From Mycobacterium heidelbergense (GTDB taxonomy: Bacteria; Actinomycetota; Actinomycetes; Mycobacteriales; Mycobacteriaceae), in contig NZ_AP022615.1 in the NCBI RefSeq assembly GCF_010730745.1, positions 4,526,001 to 4,590,000 of the forward strand: 64,000 nucleotides of DNA, given 5' to 3'. This document shows, piece by piece, positions 54,445 through 62,731 of this stretch; the stretch's first letter is position 1, and every line of letters starts with the position of its first letter. The notes below the pieces were generated by a model. That model was given only the letters and a program-made list of their open reading frames with translations. It ran no database searches and was not told the origin of the DNA. The position numbers were made by a program, and so were the translations under genes.

Positions 54445-54482
54445 CGTCGTGGGCGCAGGCAATTGCGCCTGCGCCCACGACG
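54445..54482. terminator. Perfect 16-bp hairpin, probable transcription terminator
   Basis: CGTCGTGGGCGCAGGC - AATTGC - GCCTGCGCCCACGACG: a perfect 16-bp GC-rich stem with a 6-base loop and no U-tract, the I-shaped type common in mycobacteria. It lies downstream of the ferredoxin gene and upstream of the PPE25-type gene on the minus strand, separating the two units. Confidence 0.7.
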
Positions 54483-55070
54483 ATGTTCCTCTCGGCGTGA
54501 TTGTTGGTCGTTTCAGGACAGAGATTCACGCGATGGCCTTCTGAATCGGCACCGACGTGCCCGCTACTCACACACGCCTTTCGACGGAACTGAGCCACCA
54601 TTAGGCTCCCAAACAAGCACTGTTAGGTCGCGGCCGAGTTACCGCGATTGGCCCATCGGGACTTGACCCTGTTAACAAGGATTTGGAACTGCGTTGTCGA
54701 ACTCAGGTAGTCCGTTGCCATGACCCCGCAATGCAGAGTTCTGGTGACCTTTGTGACCGCCGACAGTGACCGCCGACAACCGGCAACCGTAGTTGACCTG
54801 CACAGGTTGCTTGTTGCGGTTGTTGCTGGCTGCGCTCGAGCGGCGATGTTTTAGACAATGCCCAAATACGACGAGAGCTGCACGGCAACGAGATCGACCC
54901 GACACGGGACGGCTTCGTCCCAGTGCTGTGCGTGGATCCCTGTTTGCTACAGTGGAACCTCAGGCGCGTTCATCGCGTTCATCACGCGAGCGCCCAGCGT
55001 ATTTGCATGGCTCCGAGCCTCCCAGACCGTGAATGGCGTTCGAATTCTCGTCGGTCGTCGCTTGAAGTCT

Positions 55071-55397
55071 TTAGGTGGCCTCTGCCCTGATCTCCATGTT
55101 CTTGACCGCGGTGGGGTCGTTTTCGGTCAAGCCAACTTTCGAAGCACCACCGGGTGAGCCCAACTCTGTGAAAAAGTCGGCGTTGATCTGACTGTACTCG
55201 CTGTATTCGGCGGGCAGATCGTCTTGGTAGTAGATGGACTCAACCGGGCACACCGGTTCGCAGGCACCGCAGTCGACGCACTCGTCGGGGTGGATATAGA
55301 GCATCCGAGCACCCTCGTAGATGCAGTCGACCGGGCATTCCTCGATGCATGCCTTGTCTTTGATGTCGACGCAAGGTTCGGCGATGACGTATGTCAT
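55071..55397 (-). CDS. 7Fe ferredoxin (FdxC/Rv1177-like)
   Basis: 108 residues with the [3Fe-4S][4Fe-4S] pattern of 7Fe ferredoxins: PCVDIKDKACIEECPVDC and CVDCGACEPVCPV. The N-terminal ~60 residues are almost the FdxC sequence. It is a low-potential electron carrier, a plausible donor to the siroheme reductase encoded at 58810. ATG at 55397 with GGGAG upstream. It lies 31 bp after the fpr pseudogene, suggesting that both once formed a reductase-ferredoxin pair. Confidence 0.93.
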   Translation of the reverse strand: MTYVIAEPCVDIKDKACIEECPVDCIYEGARMLYIHPDECVDCGACEPVCPVESIYYQDDLPAEYSEYSQINADFFTELGSPGGASKVGLTENDPTAVKNMEIRAEAT

Positions 55398-55428
55398 GGA
55401 TGTCTCCCTTCCTGGTAGCTATCGAAGG

Positions 55429-56191
55429 TCAGCCGTGCGCAATCCGCAGCAGCTCAGCCAGGCTGGCCAATTTGGCGCGCGGGCGCCCGTGCGGCTCATC
55501 GGCTTCCCGTTCGAAGCGGTCAATGGCCTGCGAGTAAACAGGCGGTGACCAGTTTGGGCTGGCGCGAGGTCAGCCACTCGGTGAGTTGGTCGGCGTAGTC
55601 GCTACCGAGGTCCACCAGCTCGACATCCGATACCCCGGCCAGGTCGTTGAGCACGGTGTCGACGGTGTCCTGGGAACGTTTCTTATTGGTACCGATAACC
55701 CCGGAAGGGCCGCGTTTGATCCAGCCGACCGCGTAGTCGTTGCGGCCGAGCACGATGCTTTCCACCTTGTCGTCGCCTTTGATCTCAATCGGAGAGGTCA
55801 AGAACCGCAGCATGATTCGCCGATGCCCGGGCCGAGGAGCATGGCCAGCGTAGTCGTGCAACACCTTGACGTTGTTCTTGGCGATCTTGCCCGCCGCGGC
55901 CGCATCCTCGTCGCTGATGCCCTCCAGGTCGGCCGGGTCCACCATGACGTCGACGCCCTCGATCTCGCCCAGCTCAGGCAATTCCAGTGTGGTGAAGGCG
56001 CTTTGCAGCGGGCCGCGCCGCCCCATCAGCAGCACTTCCTCAACGCCACAGGAACGCGACGACTCCAACGGCTGCCGGGCAATATCGGTGAGTGCAAGCA
56101 CCTCGGGATTGGTCACTAGCATGCGGGCGACATCGACGGCCACGTCGCCTCCCTGTCTGGGTATCTGTACCTTGTGGGCTGGACGGGTCAT
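55429..56191 (-). pseudogene. Ferredoxin-NADP reductase (FprA-like) with deletions and frameshift
   Basis: The frame begins MTRPAHKVQI, like an intact FprA start, then joins GGDVAVDVARMLVT, which belongs after the FAD and first NADP motif; about 140-160 residues are missing. A second gap joins SIVLGRN to DYAVGWIKRGPSGVIGTNKK, losing ~50-60 residues around VRSVGYRG. Near 55535-55545 a frameshift ends one frame at 55520, while the next frame continues YSQAIDRFEREAD...LASLAELLRIAHG to a stop at 55429. It cannot make an active reductase. Confidence 0.85.
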
Positions 56192-56248
56192 GGCTCCTAT
56201 GGTTCCCGCCCGAACCAGGCATGAGTAGAGGTTTCGGTGTTGTGGCGT

Positions 56249-56265
56249 CACAAGCTAGCGTTGTG
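56249..56265. promoter_or_regulatory. Candidate LysR operator
   Basis: CACAA-GCTAGCG-TTGTG, an inverted repeat with a 7-bp centre in the 104-bp gap between the fpr pseudogene and the divergent lysR gene. LysR proteins commonly bind such interrupted dyads near their own promoter. Short, so weak evidence. Confidence 0.35.
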
Positions 56266-56295
56266 TCGCACGACTTGATTGTGATGTGATCAACC

Positions 56296-57237
56296 ATGCC
56301 GCTCAGCCCTTGGATGCCCGAACTTGCCTCGTTCGAAGTCTTTTTGGCGATCGCCGAGACAGGCGGCCTCGGCAGGGCGGCGCGCGAACTGGGGTTGACT
56401 CAACAAGCTGTGTCGAGGCGGCTCGCGTCGATGGAGGCCCAGATCGGGGTGACATTGGCTGTCCGGACCACCCGTGGCTCACAACTCACGCCCGCTGGCC
56501 TCATCGTCGCGGAATGGGCTGCCCGCTTGCTGGAAATCGCCAACGAGATCGATGCGGGCATGGGTTCGCTCCGAAAAGAAGGTCGCGAGCGAATCCGGGT
56601 GGCGGCCAGTCAGACGATATCCGAACAGCTTATACCGCACTGGCTGCTTTCATTGCAGGCTGAGGCGACGCGGTGCGGCCTCACTGCTCCCCACGTAATC
56701 TTGACCGCCACCAACAGCGATCAGGTCATCGCCTCGGTGCGCGACGGCACCGTCGATCTTGGATTTGTCGAAAATCCCAGTCAGCCCAAGGGATTGGGAA
56801 GCTGCGTGGTGGGTCACGACGAACTGGTGATCGTGGTGCCGCCGGGCCACAAGTGGGTTCGACGGTCACGGGTCGTGACTGCTCGCGAACTTGTGCAAAC
56901 ATCTCTGGTTGCCCGCGAGCCCCATTCGGGCATACGCGATTCGCTGACAGTGGCGCTCCGTCAGGCGTTGGGCGACGACATTCAGCAAGCGCCACCCGTG
57001 CTGGAATTGACTTCCGCCGCGGCGATGCGCGCCGCCGTGCTCGCCGGCGCAGGACCGGCCGCCATGAGCCGGCTCGCGGTGGCCGACGACCTCGCGGTCG
57101 GCCGTCTGCGCGCGATCACTATCCCAGAGTTGGATTTACGGCGTAAGTTTCGCGCCATCTGGGTCGGCGGACGCACTCCACCCACTGGGGCGATACGAGA
57201 CTTGCTCAGCCAGATCACCAGCCGCACAATCAGATAA
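56296..57237 (+). CDS. LysR-family transcriptional regulator
   Basis: 313 residues. The winged helix-turn-helix occupies ~10-70 (SFEVFLAIAETGGLGRAARELGLTQQAVSRRLASME), followed by a linker helix and the LysR substrate-binding domain (~95-300; VAASQTISEQLIPHW, DGTVDLGFVENP). It is divergent from the fpr pseudogene and convergent with cbiX. It may control the ferredoxin/fpr or nirA units by analogy with CysB/Cbl-type regulators; not shown by sequence. Confidence 0.85.
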   Translation: MPLSPWMPELASFEVFLAIAETGGLGRAARELGLTQQAVSRRLASMEAQIGVTLAVRTTRGSQLTPAGLIVAEWAARLLEIANEIDAGMGSLRKEGRERIRVAASQTISEQLIPHWLLSLQAEATRCGLTAPHVILTATNSDQVIASVRDGTVDLGFVENPSQPKGLGSCVVGHDELVIVVPPGHKWVRRSRVVTARELVQTSLVAREPHSGIRDSLTVALRQALGDDIQQAPPVLELTSAAAMRAAVLAGAGPAAMSRLAVADDLAVGRLRAITIPELDLRRKFRAIWVGGRTPPTGAIRDLLSQITSRTIR

Positions 57238-57301
57238 GGCCCGCGAACGTGGAGTTGTTGAGACACCTTTTGCCCGCGAAAAGTCGACGTTGGAAAACGG
57301 A

Positions 57302-58018
57302 TTAGGCCGCGACGTGGTCCGCCAGCGCCTGGTCGTAGCGGTCGAGCACTGTCTCAGCCACGAGCCGGTGGGGGCCTAGCGGCGACGCCATCGGAATGCG
57401 GTTGTCTTGCGCATAAGTCCACATGACGTCGGTGATGCGCCCCGGTGCCAGGAACCATGGCGCGATGACGATCCGGCGGGCACCGCGGCGGCGTAATCGG
57501 CTGGCGGCGTGGGCCACCGACGCCTCATGTCGGGTTGCGAAGGCCATGGTGGCCCCGGCCCACCGACTGCCCACCGCCAGCGTGGACGCCACCTGCGCGG
57601 TGCGCGCATTGGCGGCGGTGTTCGACGAGCCGACCGCCACCACCATCACCCCGAGGCCATCGTCGAGCGGGGAAACGTCGAGTTCGGTAAGGCGTTCGCG
57701 CAGCACCGACACCAGTCGCTCGTCTTCGCCGAGCACGTCGGCCTGTCGTATGCCGTGCGCACCGGCGCGCGCGATCTGTTTGGGGAGGTCATGGCACGCG
57801 TGGTAGGCGCTGGCGAGCAGCAGCGGGCTGACGACCGCGTCGCGGCTGTTTGGCAATTGGTCGAGGACATCGATGAAGTTGGGCTCATTGAGTTCCAAGA
57901 ATGCCAGCCGCACATCCAGGCCTGGCCGCATGCGCGCGAGCCGGTTGGCCACGGCCCGGGCATTGGCGGCCGATCGTGGATCTCTGCTGCCGTGGGCAGT
58001 GAGTACGAGTGTGCTCAC
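57302..58018 (-). CDS. Sirohydrochlorin ferrochelatase-like (CbiX/SirB family)
   Basis: 238 residues with duplicated CbiX modules. TLVLTAHGSRDPRSAANARAVA carries the metal-binding His near the N-terminus; SAYHACHDLP holds a second His, and GARRIVIAPWFLAPGRITDVMW is in the second half. It should insert iron into sirohydrochlorin to make siroheme for the reductase at 58810. The GTG start at 58018 overlaps the cysH stop (GTGA). It looks closer to Rv0259c-type than to Rv2393 as I recall them. Confidence 0.87.
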   Translation of the reverse strand: MSTLVLTAHGSRDPRSAANARAVANRLARMRPGLDVRLAFLELNEPNFIDVLDQLPNSRDAVVSPLLLASAYHACHDLPKQIARAGAHGIRQADVLGEDERLVSVLRERLTELDVSPLDDGLGVMVVAVGSSNTAANARTAQVASTLAVGSRWAGATMAFATRHEASVAHAASRLRRRGARRIVIAPWFLAPGRITDVMWTYAQDNRIPMASPLGPHRLVAETVLDRYDQALADHVAA

Positions 58019-58758
58019 GACGCGTGCAACCCACATTCGGTTTTGTTCCGGCCCCGCCAGCGCCCACTGCGTGGGCCGTCGCCTTCCACGGGCTTGCTTG
58101 TGCAGGGGGCGCAGCCAATCGACGGGTAACCCTCCTCGACGAGCGGGTTGACCAGTACCCCGTTCTGCTCGATGTAGCTGGCCACATCCTCGTCTGTCCA
58201 GGTCGCGATCGGGTTGACCTTCACCAGGCCGAACGACTCGTCGAAGCTGATCAGCGGAGCATTGGCGCGGGTGGGCGCCTCCACTCGCCGCAACCCGGCG
58301 ACCCATGCCGCGTAACCGCGCAGCGCTTTTCGCAAGGGGACGACCTTCCGCAGCCGACAGCATTTGTTGGGGTCGCGGGAAAACAAGTCCTTGCCGATCA
58401 GCTCGTCCTGCTCTTCCACGCTGTGCTCGGGCGTGACGTTGAGAAGGTGGATGTCGTAGACGGACTGGACGGCGTCGCGGGTGCCGAGGGTTTCGGCGAA
58501 GTGGTAGCCGGTGTCCAGGAAGATCACCGGCACGCCCGGCCGTACGTCCGACGCCAGCGAAACCATCACCGCGTCTTGCATATTGCAGGCCACTACCCAC
58601 CTGCAAGTGGCCCAGCTGCGGGGTCCGTCGGTGCCGCCGAAGTGCTCGTCGGTCCAGCGCAATATGTCGGTGGCGCTCGCGCCCTCCATCTCGGCCGCGC
58701 CAAGATCAGCCAATCCGCGCAGCTGTTCCTCAGTGAAGTCGGTCATCACTTCGCTCAC
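58015..58758 (-). CDS. cysH: Adenylylsulfate (APS) reductase
   Basis: 247 residues. The [4Fe-4S] cysteine pairs are Cys133-Cys134 (NKCCRLRK) and Cys216/Cys219 (GCAPC), which mark APS reductases rather than PAPS reductases; the catalytic Cys242 is in ECGLH. VIFLDTGYHFAET is the nucleotide-site block. It reduces APS to sulfite with thioredoxin. The start is GTG 58758 or ATG 58746. It lies between nirA and cbiX in one operon, as in M. tuberculosis Rv2391-Rv2393. Confidence 0.94.
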   Translation of the reverse strand: MSEVMTDFTEEQLRGLADLGAAEMEGASATDILRWTDEHFGGTDGPRSWATCRWVVACNMQDAVMVSLASDVRPGVPVIFLDTGYHFAETLGTRDAVQSVYDIHLLNVTPEHSVEEQDELIGKDLFSRDPNKCCRLRKVVPLRKALRGYAAWVAGLRRVEAPTRANAPLISFDESFGLVKVNPIATWTDEDVASYIEQNGVLVNPLVEEGYPSIGCAPCTSKPVEGDGPRSGRWRGRNKTECGLHAS

Positions 58759-58809
58759 CTAGTCTTCAGCCCGTAATGTCAGTGCTGTCCCTTGTGGTGT
58801 CCGTGGCCG

Positions 58810-60477
58810 CTATCGCAAATCGGCCTCTTCGGCCCGCAGCGCCCAGGACGCAAAACGCTCGCCGTCTCGGCGCTGCTCGAGGAACTTGCGCGTCACTCGG
58901 TCGATATAGTCGCCGAGTTCGTTGCTGGTGACCTTGTGCTGGCGCAGTTTTCGGCCGAACCCGCTCTCCTCGCCCAGGCCGCCACCGAGGTGGACTTGGA
59001 AGCCCTCGACCGAATTGCTCTCGCCGTCGTCGACCCACTGGCCTTTGAACCCAATGTCGGCGACCTGAATTCGGGCGCACGAGTTCGGGCATCCGTTGAT
59101 GTGGACAGTGATCGGCACGTCGATTTCGGAGTTGACATCAGCCAGGCGCTGTTCTAACTCCGGCACCAAAGTCTGTGCCCGCACTCGGGTTTCGGCAAAG
59201 GACAGCTTGCAGAACTCAATACCAGTGCACGCCATCGTATTCTTGCGCCACGACGACGGCCGCGACGGCAAGCCCAGAGCATCCAGGCCGGCAACCAACT
59301 CGTCGGTCTTGTCGCCAGGCACGTCGAGGATGACTAGCTTCTGGAACGGGGTGAACCGCGCCCGGTCAGAGCCGACCTTCTCCATCAGATCGGCCACCGC
59401 TGACAGGGTGCTACCCGACACGCGTCCGGCGATGGGGGCGACGCCGACGGCGTTGAGACCGTTCTTGATTTTCTGCACGCCGACGTGGTCGATGGGGTGC
59501 TTGACCGGCGCAGGGGCCGGGCCGTCGATCATCCGACGGTTGAGGTACTCCGTTTCGATGACCTTCCGGAATTTTTCGACACCCCAGTCCTTGATCAGGA
59601 ACTTCAGCCGGGCCTTGGCGCGCAGCCGCCGGTAGCCGTAGTCGCGGAACAACTGCGTGACCGCCTCCCAGACGTCGGGCACTTCTTCGAGCGGAACCCA
59701 CACGCCGACCCGTTGGGCCATCATCGGGTTGGTCGACAAACCGCCGCCCACCCACAGGTCCATCCCGGGACCGTACTCGGGGTGATTGACGCCGACGAAC
59801 GCGACGTCGTGCGTTTCGTGGGAGACATCCTGTAGGCCCGAGATCGCGGTCTTGTACTTACGCGGCAGGTTTGCGTAGTCGGGGTTGTTCATGAAGCGTC
59901 GGATGATCTCGTCGATCGCGGGAGAGGGGTCGATGACCTCATCGAGTGAGTCACCGGCCAGCGGCGAGCCGTGGATGCCGCGAGGGCAGTCGCCGCAGGC
60001 CTCGATCGTCGTCAAGCCAACGGATTCGAGCCGGCGCCAGATCTCTGGAACGTCTTCGATCTTGATCCAATGGAATTGCACGTTTTCCCGGTCGCCGATG
60101 TCGGCGGTGTCGCGGGCGAATTCGGTCGAAATCTCACCCAACGCGCGCAAAGTGTTTGCCGTCGTGGGCTTGCCATCCGAGCGCACGCGCATCATGAAGT
60201 ACTTGGCCTCGATGATGTCGATGTTGTCGTCACCGGTCCAGGAACCGTCGTAGCCCTGCTCGCGTTGGGTGTACAGGCCCATCCAACGGAAGCGCCCGCG
60301 CAAATCCGACTTGGCGATGCTGTCGAATCCGTTTATGGCGTAGACGTTTTCGATGCGTGTCCGCACGTTGAGTGGCGCATCCTCATGCTTGATCTGCTCG
60401 GTGTCGTTGAGCGGCTCGCGATTTCCCAGCACCCACTGGCCTTCGTTACGGGTCTTGGCGGGACGGGCAGTCGTCAT
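58810..60477 (-). CDS. nirA: Ferredoxin-dependent sulfite/nitrite reductase (siroheme, [4Fe-4S])
   Basis: 555 residues. Cluster/siroheme cysteines are at 417, 423, 463 and 467 (ACTGIEFC, NGCPNSC), the same numbers as in M. tuberculosis NirA (Rv2391). Tyr69 and Cys161, which form a covalent Tyr-Cys link in that enzyme, are both present (GLYTQRE, EACGDC). The six-electron reduction is sulfite to sulfide in M. tuberculosis; the neighbouring NarK-type transporter leaves nitrite possible here. ATG at 60477 after AAGGAG. Confidence 0.95.
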   Translation of the reverse strand: MTTARPAKTRNEGQWVLGNREPLNDTEQIKHEDAPLNVRTRIENVYAINGFDSIAKSDLRGRFRWMGLYTQREQGYDGSWTGDDNIDIIEAKYFMMRVRSDGKPTTANTLRALGEISTEFARDTADIGDRENVQFHWIKIEDVPEIWRRLESVGLTTIEACGDCPRGIHGSPLAGDSLDEVIDPSPAIDEIIRRFMNNPDYANLPRKYKTAISGLQDVSHETHDVAFVGVNHPEYGPGMDLWVGGGLSTNPMMAQRVGVWVPLEEVPDVWEAVTQLFRDYGYRRLRAKARLKFLIKDWGVEKFRKVIETEYLNRRMIDGPAPAPVKHPIDHVGVQKIKNGLNAVGVAPIAGRVSGSTLSAVADLMEKVGSDRARFTPFQKLVILDVPGDKTDELVAGLDALGLPSRPSSWRKNTMACTGIEFCKLSFAETRVRAQTLVPELEQRLADVNSEIDVPITVHINGCPNSCARIQVADIGFKGQWVDDGESNSVEGFQVHLGGGLGEESGFGRKLRQHKVTSNELGDYIDRVTRKFLEQRRDGERFASWALRAEEADLR

Positions 60478-61069
60478 GGTGCTCTCCTTCGCGATTGCCC
60501 GGGGAGTATGTCCGGCTAGATTCGCCAGCGACACCGCGGGATGTCCAGAAATCCGTATCCGGCCGCATACATCGCCGTCGAAAGGGGCGCGGGGTTGCCG
60601 CGCAACATCGACATTGATGCTGATTAGCGAGAGGTACCTTTAGCCTTTAGTAGGTACTTCGTTGGGCCCACGAGCCATCGCTCTCATGTTGCACTGCGCA
60701 CGAGGACATCAACAAGAGCCTCCGCGTTGTGAGGCCACAACCGTTGGTTGTGTCTACGGCTTGATGTCGGGGGCGGCGTCGCCGCCGCGCAGCGGCATGC
60801 ATACCATCGCGGCCAGCGCGTCGAACCTCGGTGCAGGGCGCCCGGGGATTTACAGGAAATCTTAAGGAGTTTCAGGCCGAGCAATAACTGACGCTCAGCT
60901 TGGATCCTGGCACCCTAATGATTCGATGCTTCGTCACGAGACCGGGTCTAAGGAGGGCGATGGAAGAGCGGGCGCTGCTACGCGGCGAAAATACGCGGCA
61001 CGATCCGGTCCCGGTCCAGTACCGAGATCGGCCGTTCCGAAGTCGGACACCTTCCGGCTGGCCAGATAC
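60478..61069. promoter_or_regulatory. Divergent nirA / narK control region
   Basis: 592 bp between the divergent starts. The clearest element is an inverted repeat GTACCT-N12-AGGTAC at 60634-60657, within AGGTACCTTTAGCCTTTAG. Coding frames reaching from 60926 into narK do not resemble the transporter before 61070. No other gene or terminator is seen. Confidence 0.5.
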
Positions 61070-62476
61070 GTGACTCGGTCACGTCACATCTCTCATTGGG
61101 ATGCAGAGGATCCGGTGAGCTGGGAAGCCGGTAACAAGACGATCGCGCGGCGTAACCTGCTCTGGTCGGTCGTGATCGTGCACCTCGGCTACTCGATTTG
61201 GTCACTCTGGCCTGTGTTGGCATTGTTCATGCCCAAGGATGTCTATGGCTTTTCGGCGGGCGACAAGCTCCTGCTCGGTACCACGGCCACCCTGGTTGGA
61301 GCTTGCCTGCGGCCGACCTATGCGGTGGCAACCGCGATCTTCGGTGGTCGCAACTTGGCTATGTTCTCGGCGTTCGTGCTGCTGATACCCGTCATCGGAG
61401 CGATGGTGCTATTGGCGCATCCGGGACTTCCGCTATGGCCATACCTAGTTTGCGCGGCATTGAGTGGCATGGGCGGCGGGAACTTCGCGGCCTCGGCCAG
61501 CAACGCGAATGCTTTCTACCCGCATCGACTCAAGGGCTCAGCATTAGGACTCGCCGGTGGGATCGGCAATCTCGGAGTGCCGCTAATTCAGATAGTCGGC
61601 CTGTTGGTTATCGCTACGGCAGGCGACCGGCAGCCGTACTGGGTTTGTGGTCTGTATCTGGTTTTGCTGATCACCGCCGGAGCCGGCGCGACGTGGTTCA
61701 TGAACAACGTCGCGCAGCACCGTGTTGAACCCGGGCTTCTCCGGTCGATCCTGTCCGCAGTCGTTTTTGCTCATGACACCTGGTTGCTCGGCCTGCTCTA
61801 CCTCGGAAGTTTCGGCTCGTTCATCGGATTCTCGTTCGCGTTTGGTCAGGTACTGCAAACCAGCTTCATCGCCGACGGACAAAACGCAGTACAGGCCTCG
61901 TTGCATGCTGCTGAACTGGCCTTCATCGGACCGTTGCTCGCGGCTCTAGCCCGGGTCTGCGGTGGCCAGCTGGCCGACCGAGTCGGCGGGGCCCGCGTCA
62001 CTCTGGCGGTTTTCGTCTCTATGGTTCTCGCTGCTGGGATGCTGATAGGTGTGGGTACCGTCGAAGACCCACACGCAGGCCCGGTCAGCGGCTCAGCGAT
62101 GGCCGGCTACGTGGCCTGCTTCATCGCCTTGTTCATCCTGGCAGGGGTCGGCAACGGGTCCGTGTACAAGATGATCCCGACAGTTTTTGAAACGTATGGT
62201 CGGTCGTTGGACATGAGCGAGACTGAGCGCCGTCACTGGTCCCGGCTCATTTCTGGAGTCGTCATCGGCTTCGTCGCGGGTTTCGGCACCTTAGGTGGGG
62301 TCGGGATCAACCTCGCGCTGCGGCAGTCTTATCTCAGTACCGGCACGATGACGTCGGCATTCTGGATCTTCATGGGCTTCTATGTTGTCGCCGCCGTGCT
62401 GACCTGGACTATGTACGTCCGGCAACCACGTGCAACATATTCAGACGACACCGCTGATGCGATCGCAGCCGATTGA
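61070..62476 (+). CDS. NarK-type nitrate/nitrite transporter (NarK3-like, MFS)
   Basis: 468 residues from the GTG at 61070 (TRSRHISHWDAEDPVSWEAGNK), matching the NarK3 (Rv0261c) N-terminus and length; the frame is open back to 60926. Twelve hydrophobic helices and the nitrate-signature glycine-rich segments GMGGGNFAASASNANAFYP and AGVGNGSVYKMIP are present. It may import nitrate or nitrite or export nitrite. Divergent from nirA and convergent with the PPE gene at 62732. Confidence 0.88.
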   Translation: MTRSRHISHWDAEDPVSWEAGNKTIARRNLLWSVVIVHLGYSIWSLWPVLALFMPKDVYGFSAGDKLLLGTTATLVGACLRPTYAVATAIFGGRNLAMFSAFVLLIPVIGAMVLLAHPGLPLWPYLVCAALSGMGGGNFAASASNANAFYPHRLKGSALGLAGGIGNLGVPLIQIVGLLVIATAGDRQPYWVCGLYLVLLITAGAGATWFMNNVAQHRVEPGLLRSILSAVVFAHDTWLLGLLYLGSFGSFIGFSFAFGQVLQTSFIADGQNAVQASLHAAELAFIGPLLAALARVCGGQLADRVGGARVTLAVFVSMVLAAGMLIGVGTVEDPHAGPVSGSAMAGYVACFIALFILAGVGNGSVYKMIPTVFETYGRSLDMSETERRHWSRLISGVVIGFVAGFGTLGGVGINLALRQSYLSTGTMTSAFWIFMGFYVVAAVLTWTMYVRQPRATYSDDTADAIAAD

Positions 62477-62494
62477 GCTAACGATGGCCCGAGC

Positions 62495-62632
62495 TCAGCC
62501 CGACAGGTTCTCCAGGTGGGGCATCTCGGCGTAACGCCGCGGCTCGGGATGCGAGCGTAGTAACCATAGACGCCCGGGCTCGTATCGCTTGCCGTGGCCG
62601 GCGCGACGCCGGTCGATCGGGAGTGTCGCCAT
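62495..62632 (-). CDS. Possible small protein, 45 residues
   Basis: Frame MATLPIDRRRAGHGKRYEPG... to MPHLENLSG, ~77% GC at third positions, suggesting coding. It is basic, rich in Arg/Pro, with a motif LWLLRSHPEPRRYAEMP. No family recognised and the ribosome binding site is weak. It lies between the narK stop and the hairpin at 62658. Confidence 0.3.
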   Translation of the reverse strand: MATLPIDRRRAGHGKRYEPGRLWLLRSHPEPRRYAEMPHLENLSG

Positions 62633-62657
62633 CCGCCAAGCAGCGTTGCCGAATGAC

Positions 62658-62695
62658 ATTGGGGTCCGGCACCGCAAGAGGTGCCGGACCCCAAT
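62658..62695. terminator. Perfect 16-bp hairpin between narK and PPE gene
   Basis: ATTGGGGTCCGGCACC - GCAAGA - GGTGCCGGACCCCAAT: a 16-bp perfect stem with a 6-base loop, 37 bp after the PPE stop on the minus strand and ~180 bp after the narK stop on the plus strand. The flanking A/T steps give a short T run in each direction, so it may work both ways. Confidence 0.75.
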
Positions 62696-62731
62696 ACCGG
62701 ACGGCGGCACGCCGGGGCGTGCCGAACGCGG

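Larger units (their letters stand above)
53994..55070. other. 1.08-kb intergenic region at the island edge
   Basis: No supported gene. It contains the motif block at 54308-54344, a strong hairpin at 54445-54482, a 13-bp tandem duplication GTGACCGCCGACA at 54753-54778, and less GC-rich sequence from ~54500 to 55070. Short open frames (54380-54616, 54858-55157) lack conserved features. M. tuberculosis has cyp143 and a ferredoxin gene in this place; neither P450 nor relic was recognised. Confidence 0.6.

Noticed and set aside
54858..55157. 99-codon plus-strand frame upstream of and overlapping the ferredoxin 3' end
   Set aside because: No conserved motif, and its end is antisense to the ferredoxin gene.
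60926..61069. 48 extra N-terminal codons for the NarK-type transporter
   Set aside because: They show no similarity to NarK3, whose start aligns with the GTG at 61070.
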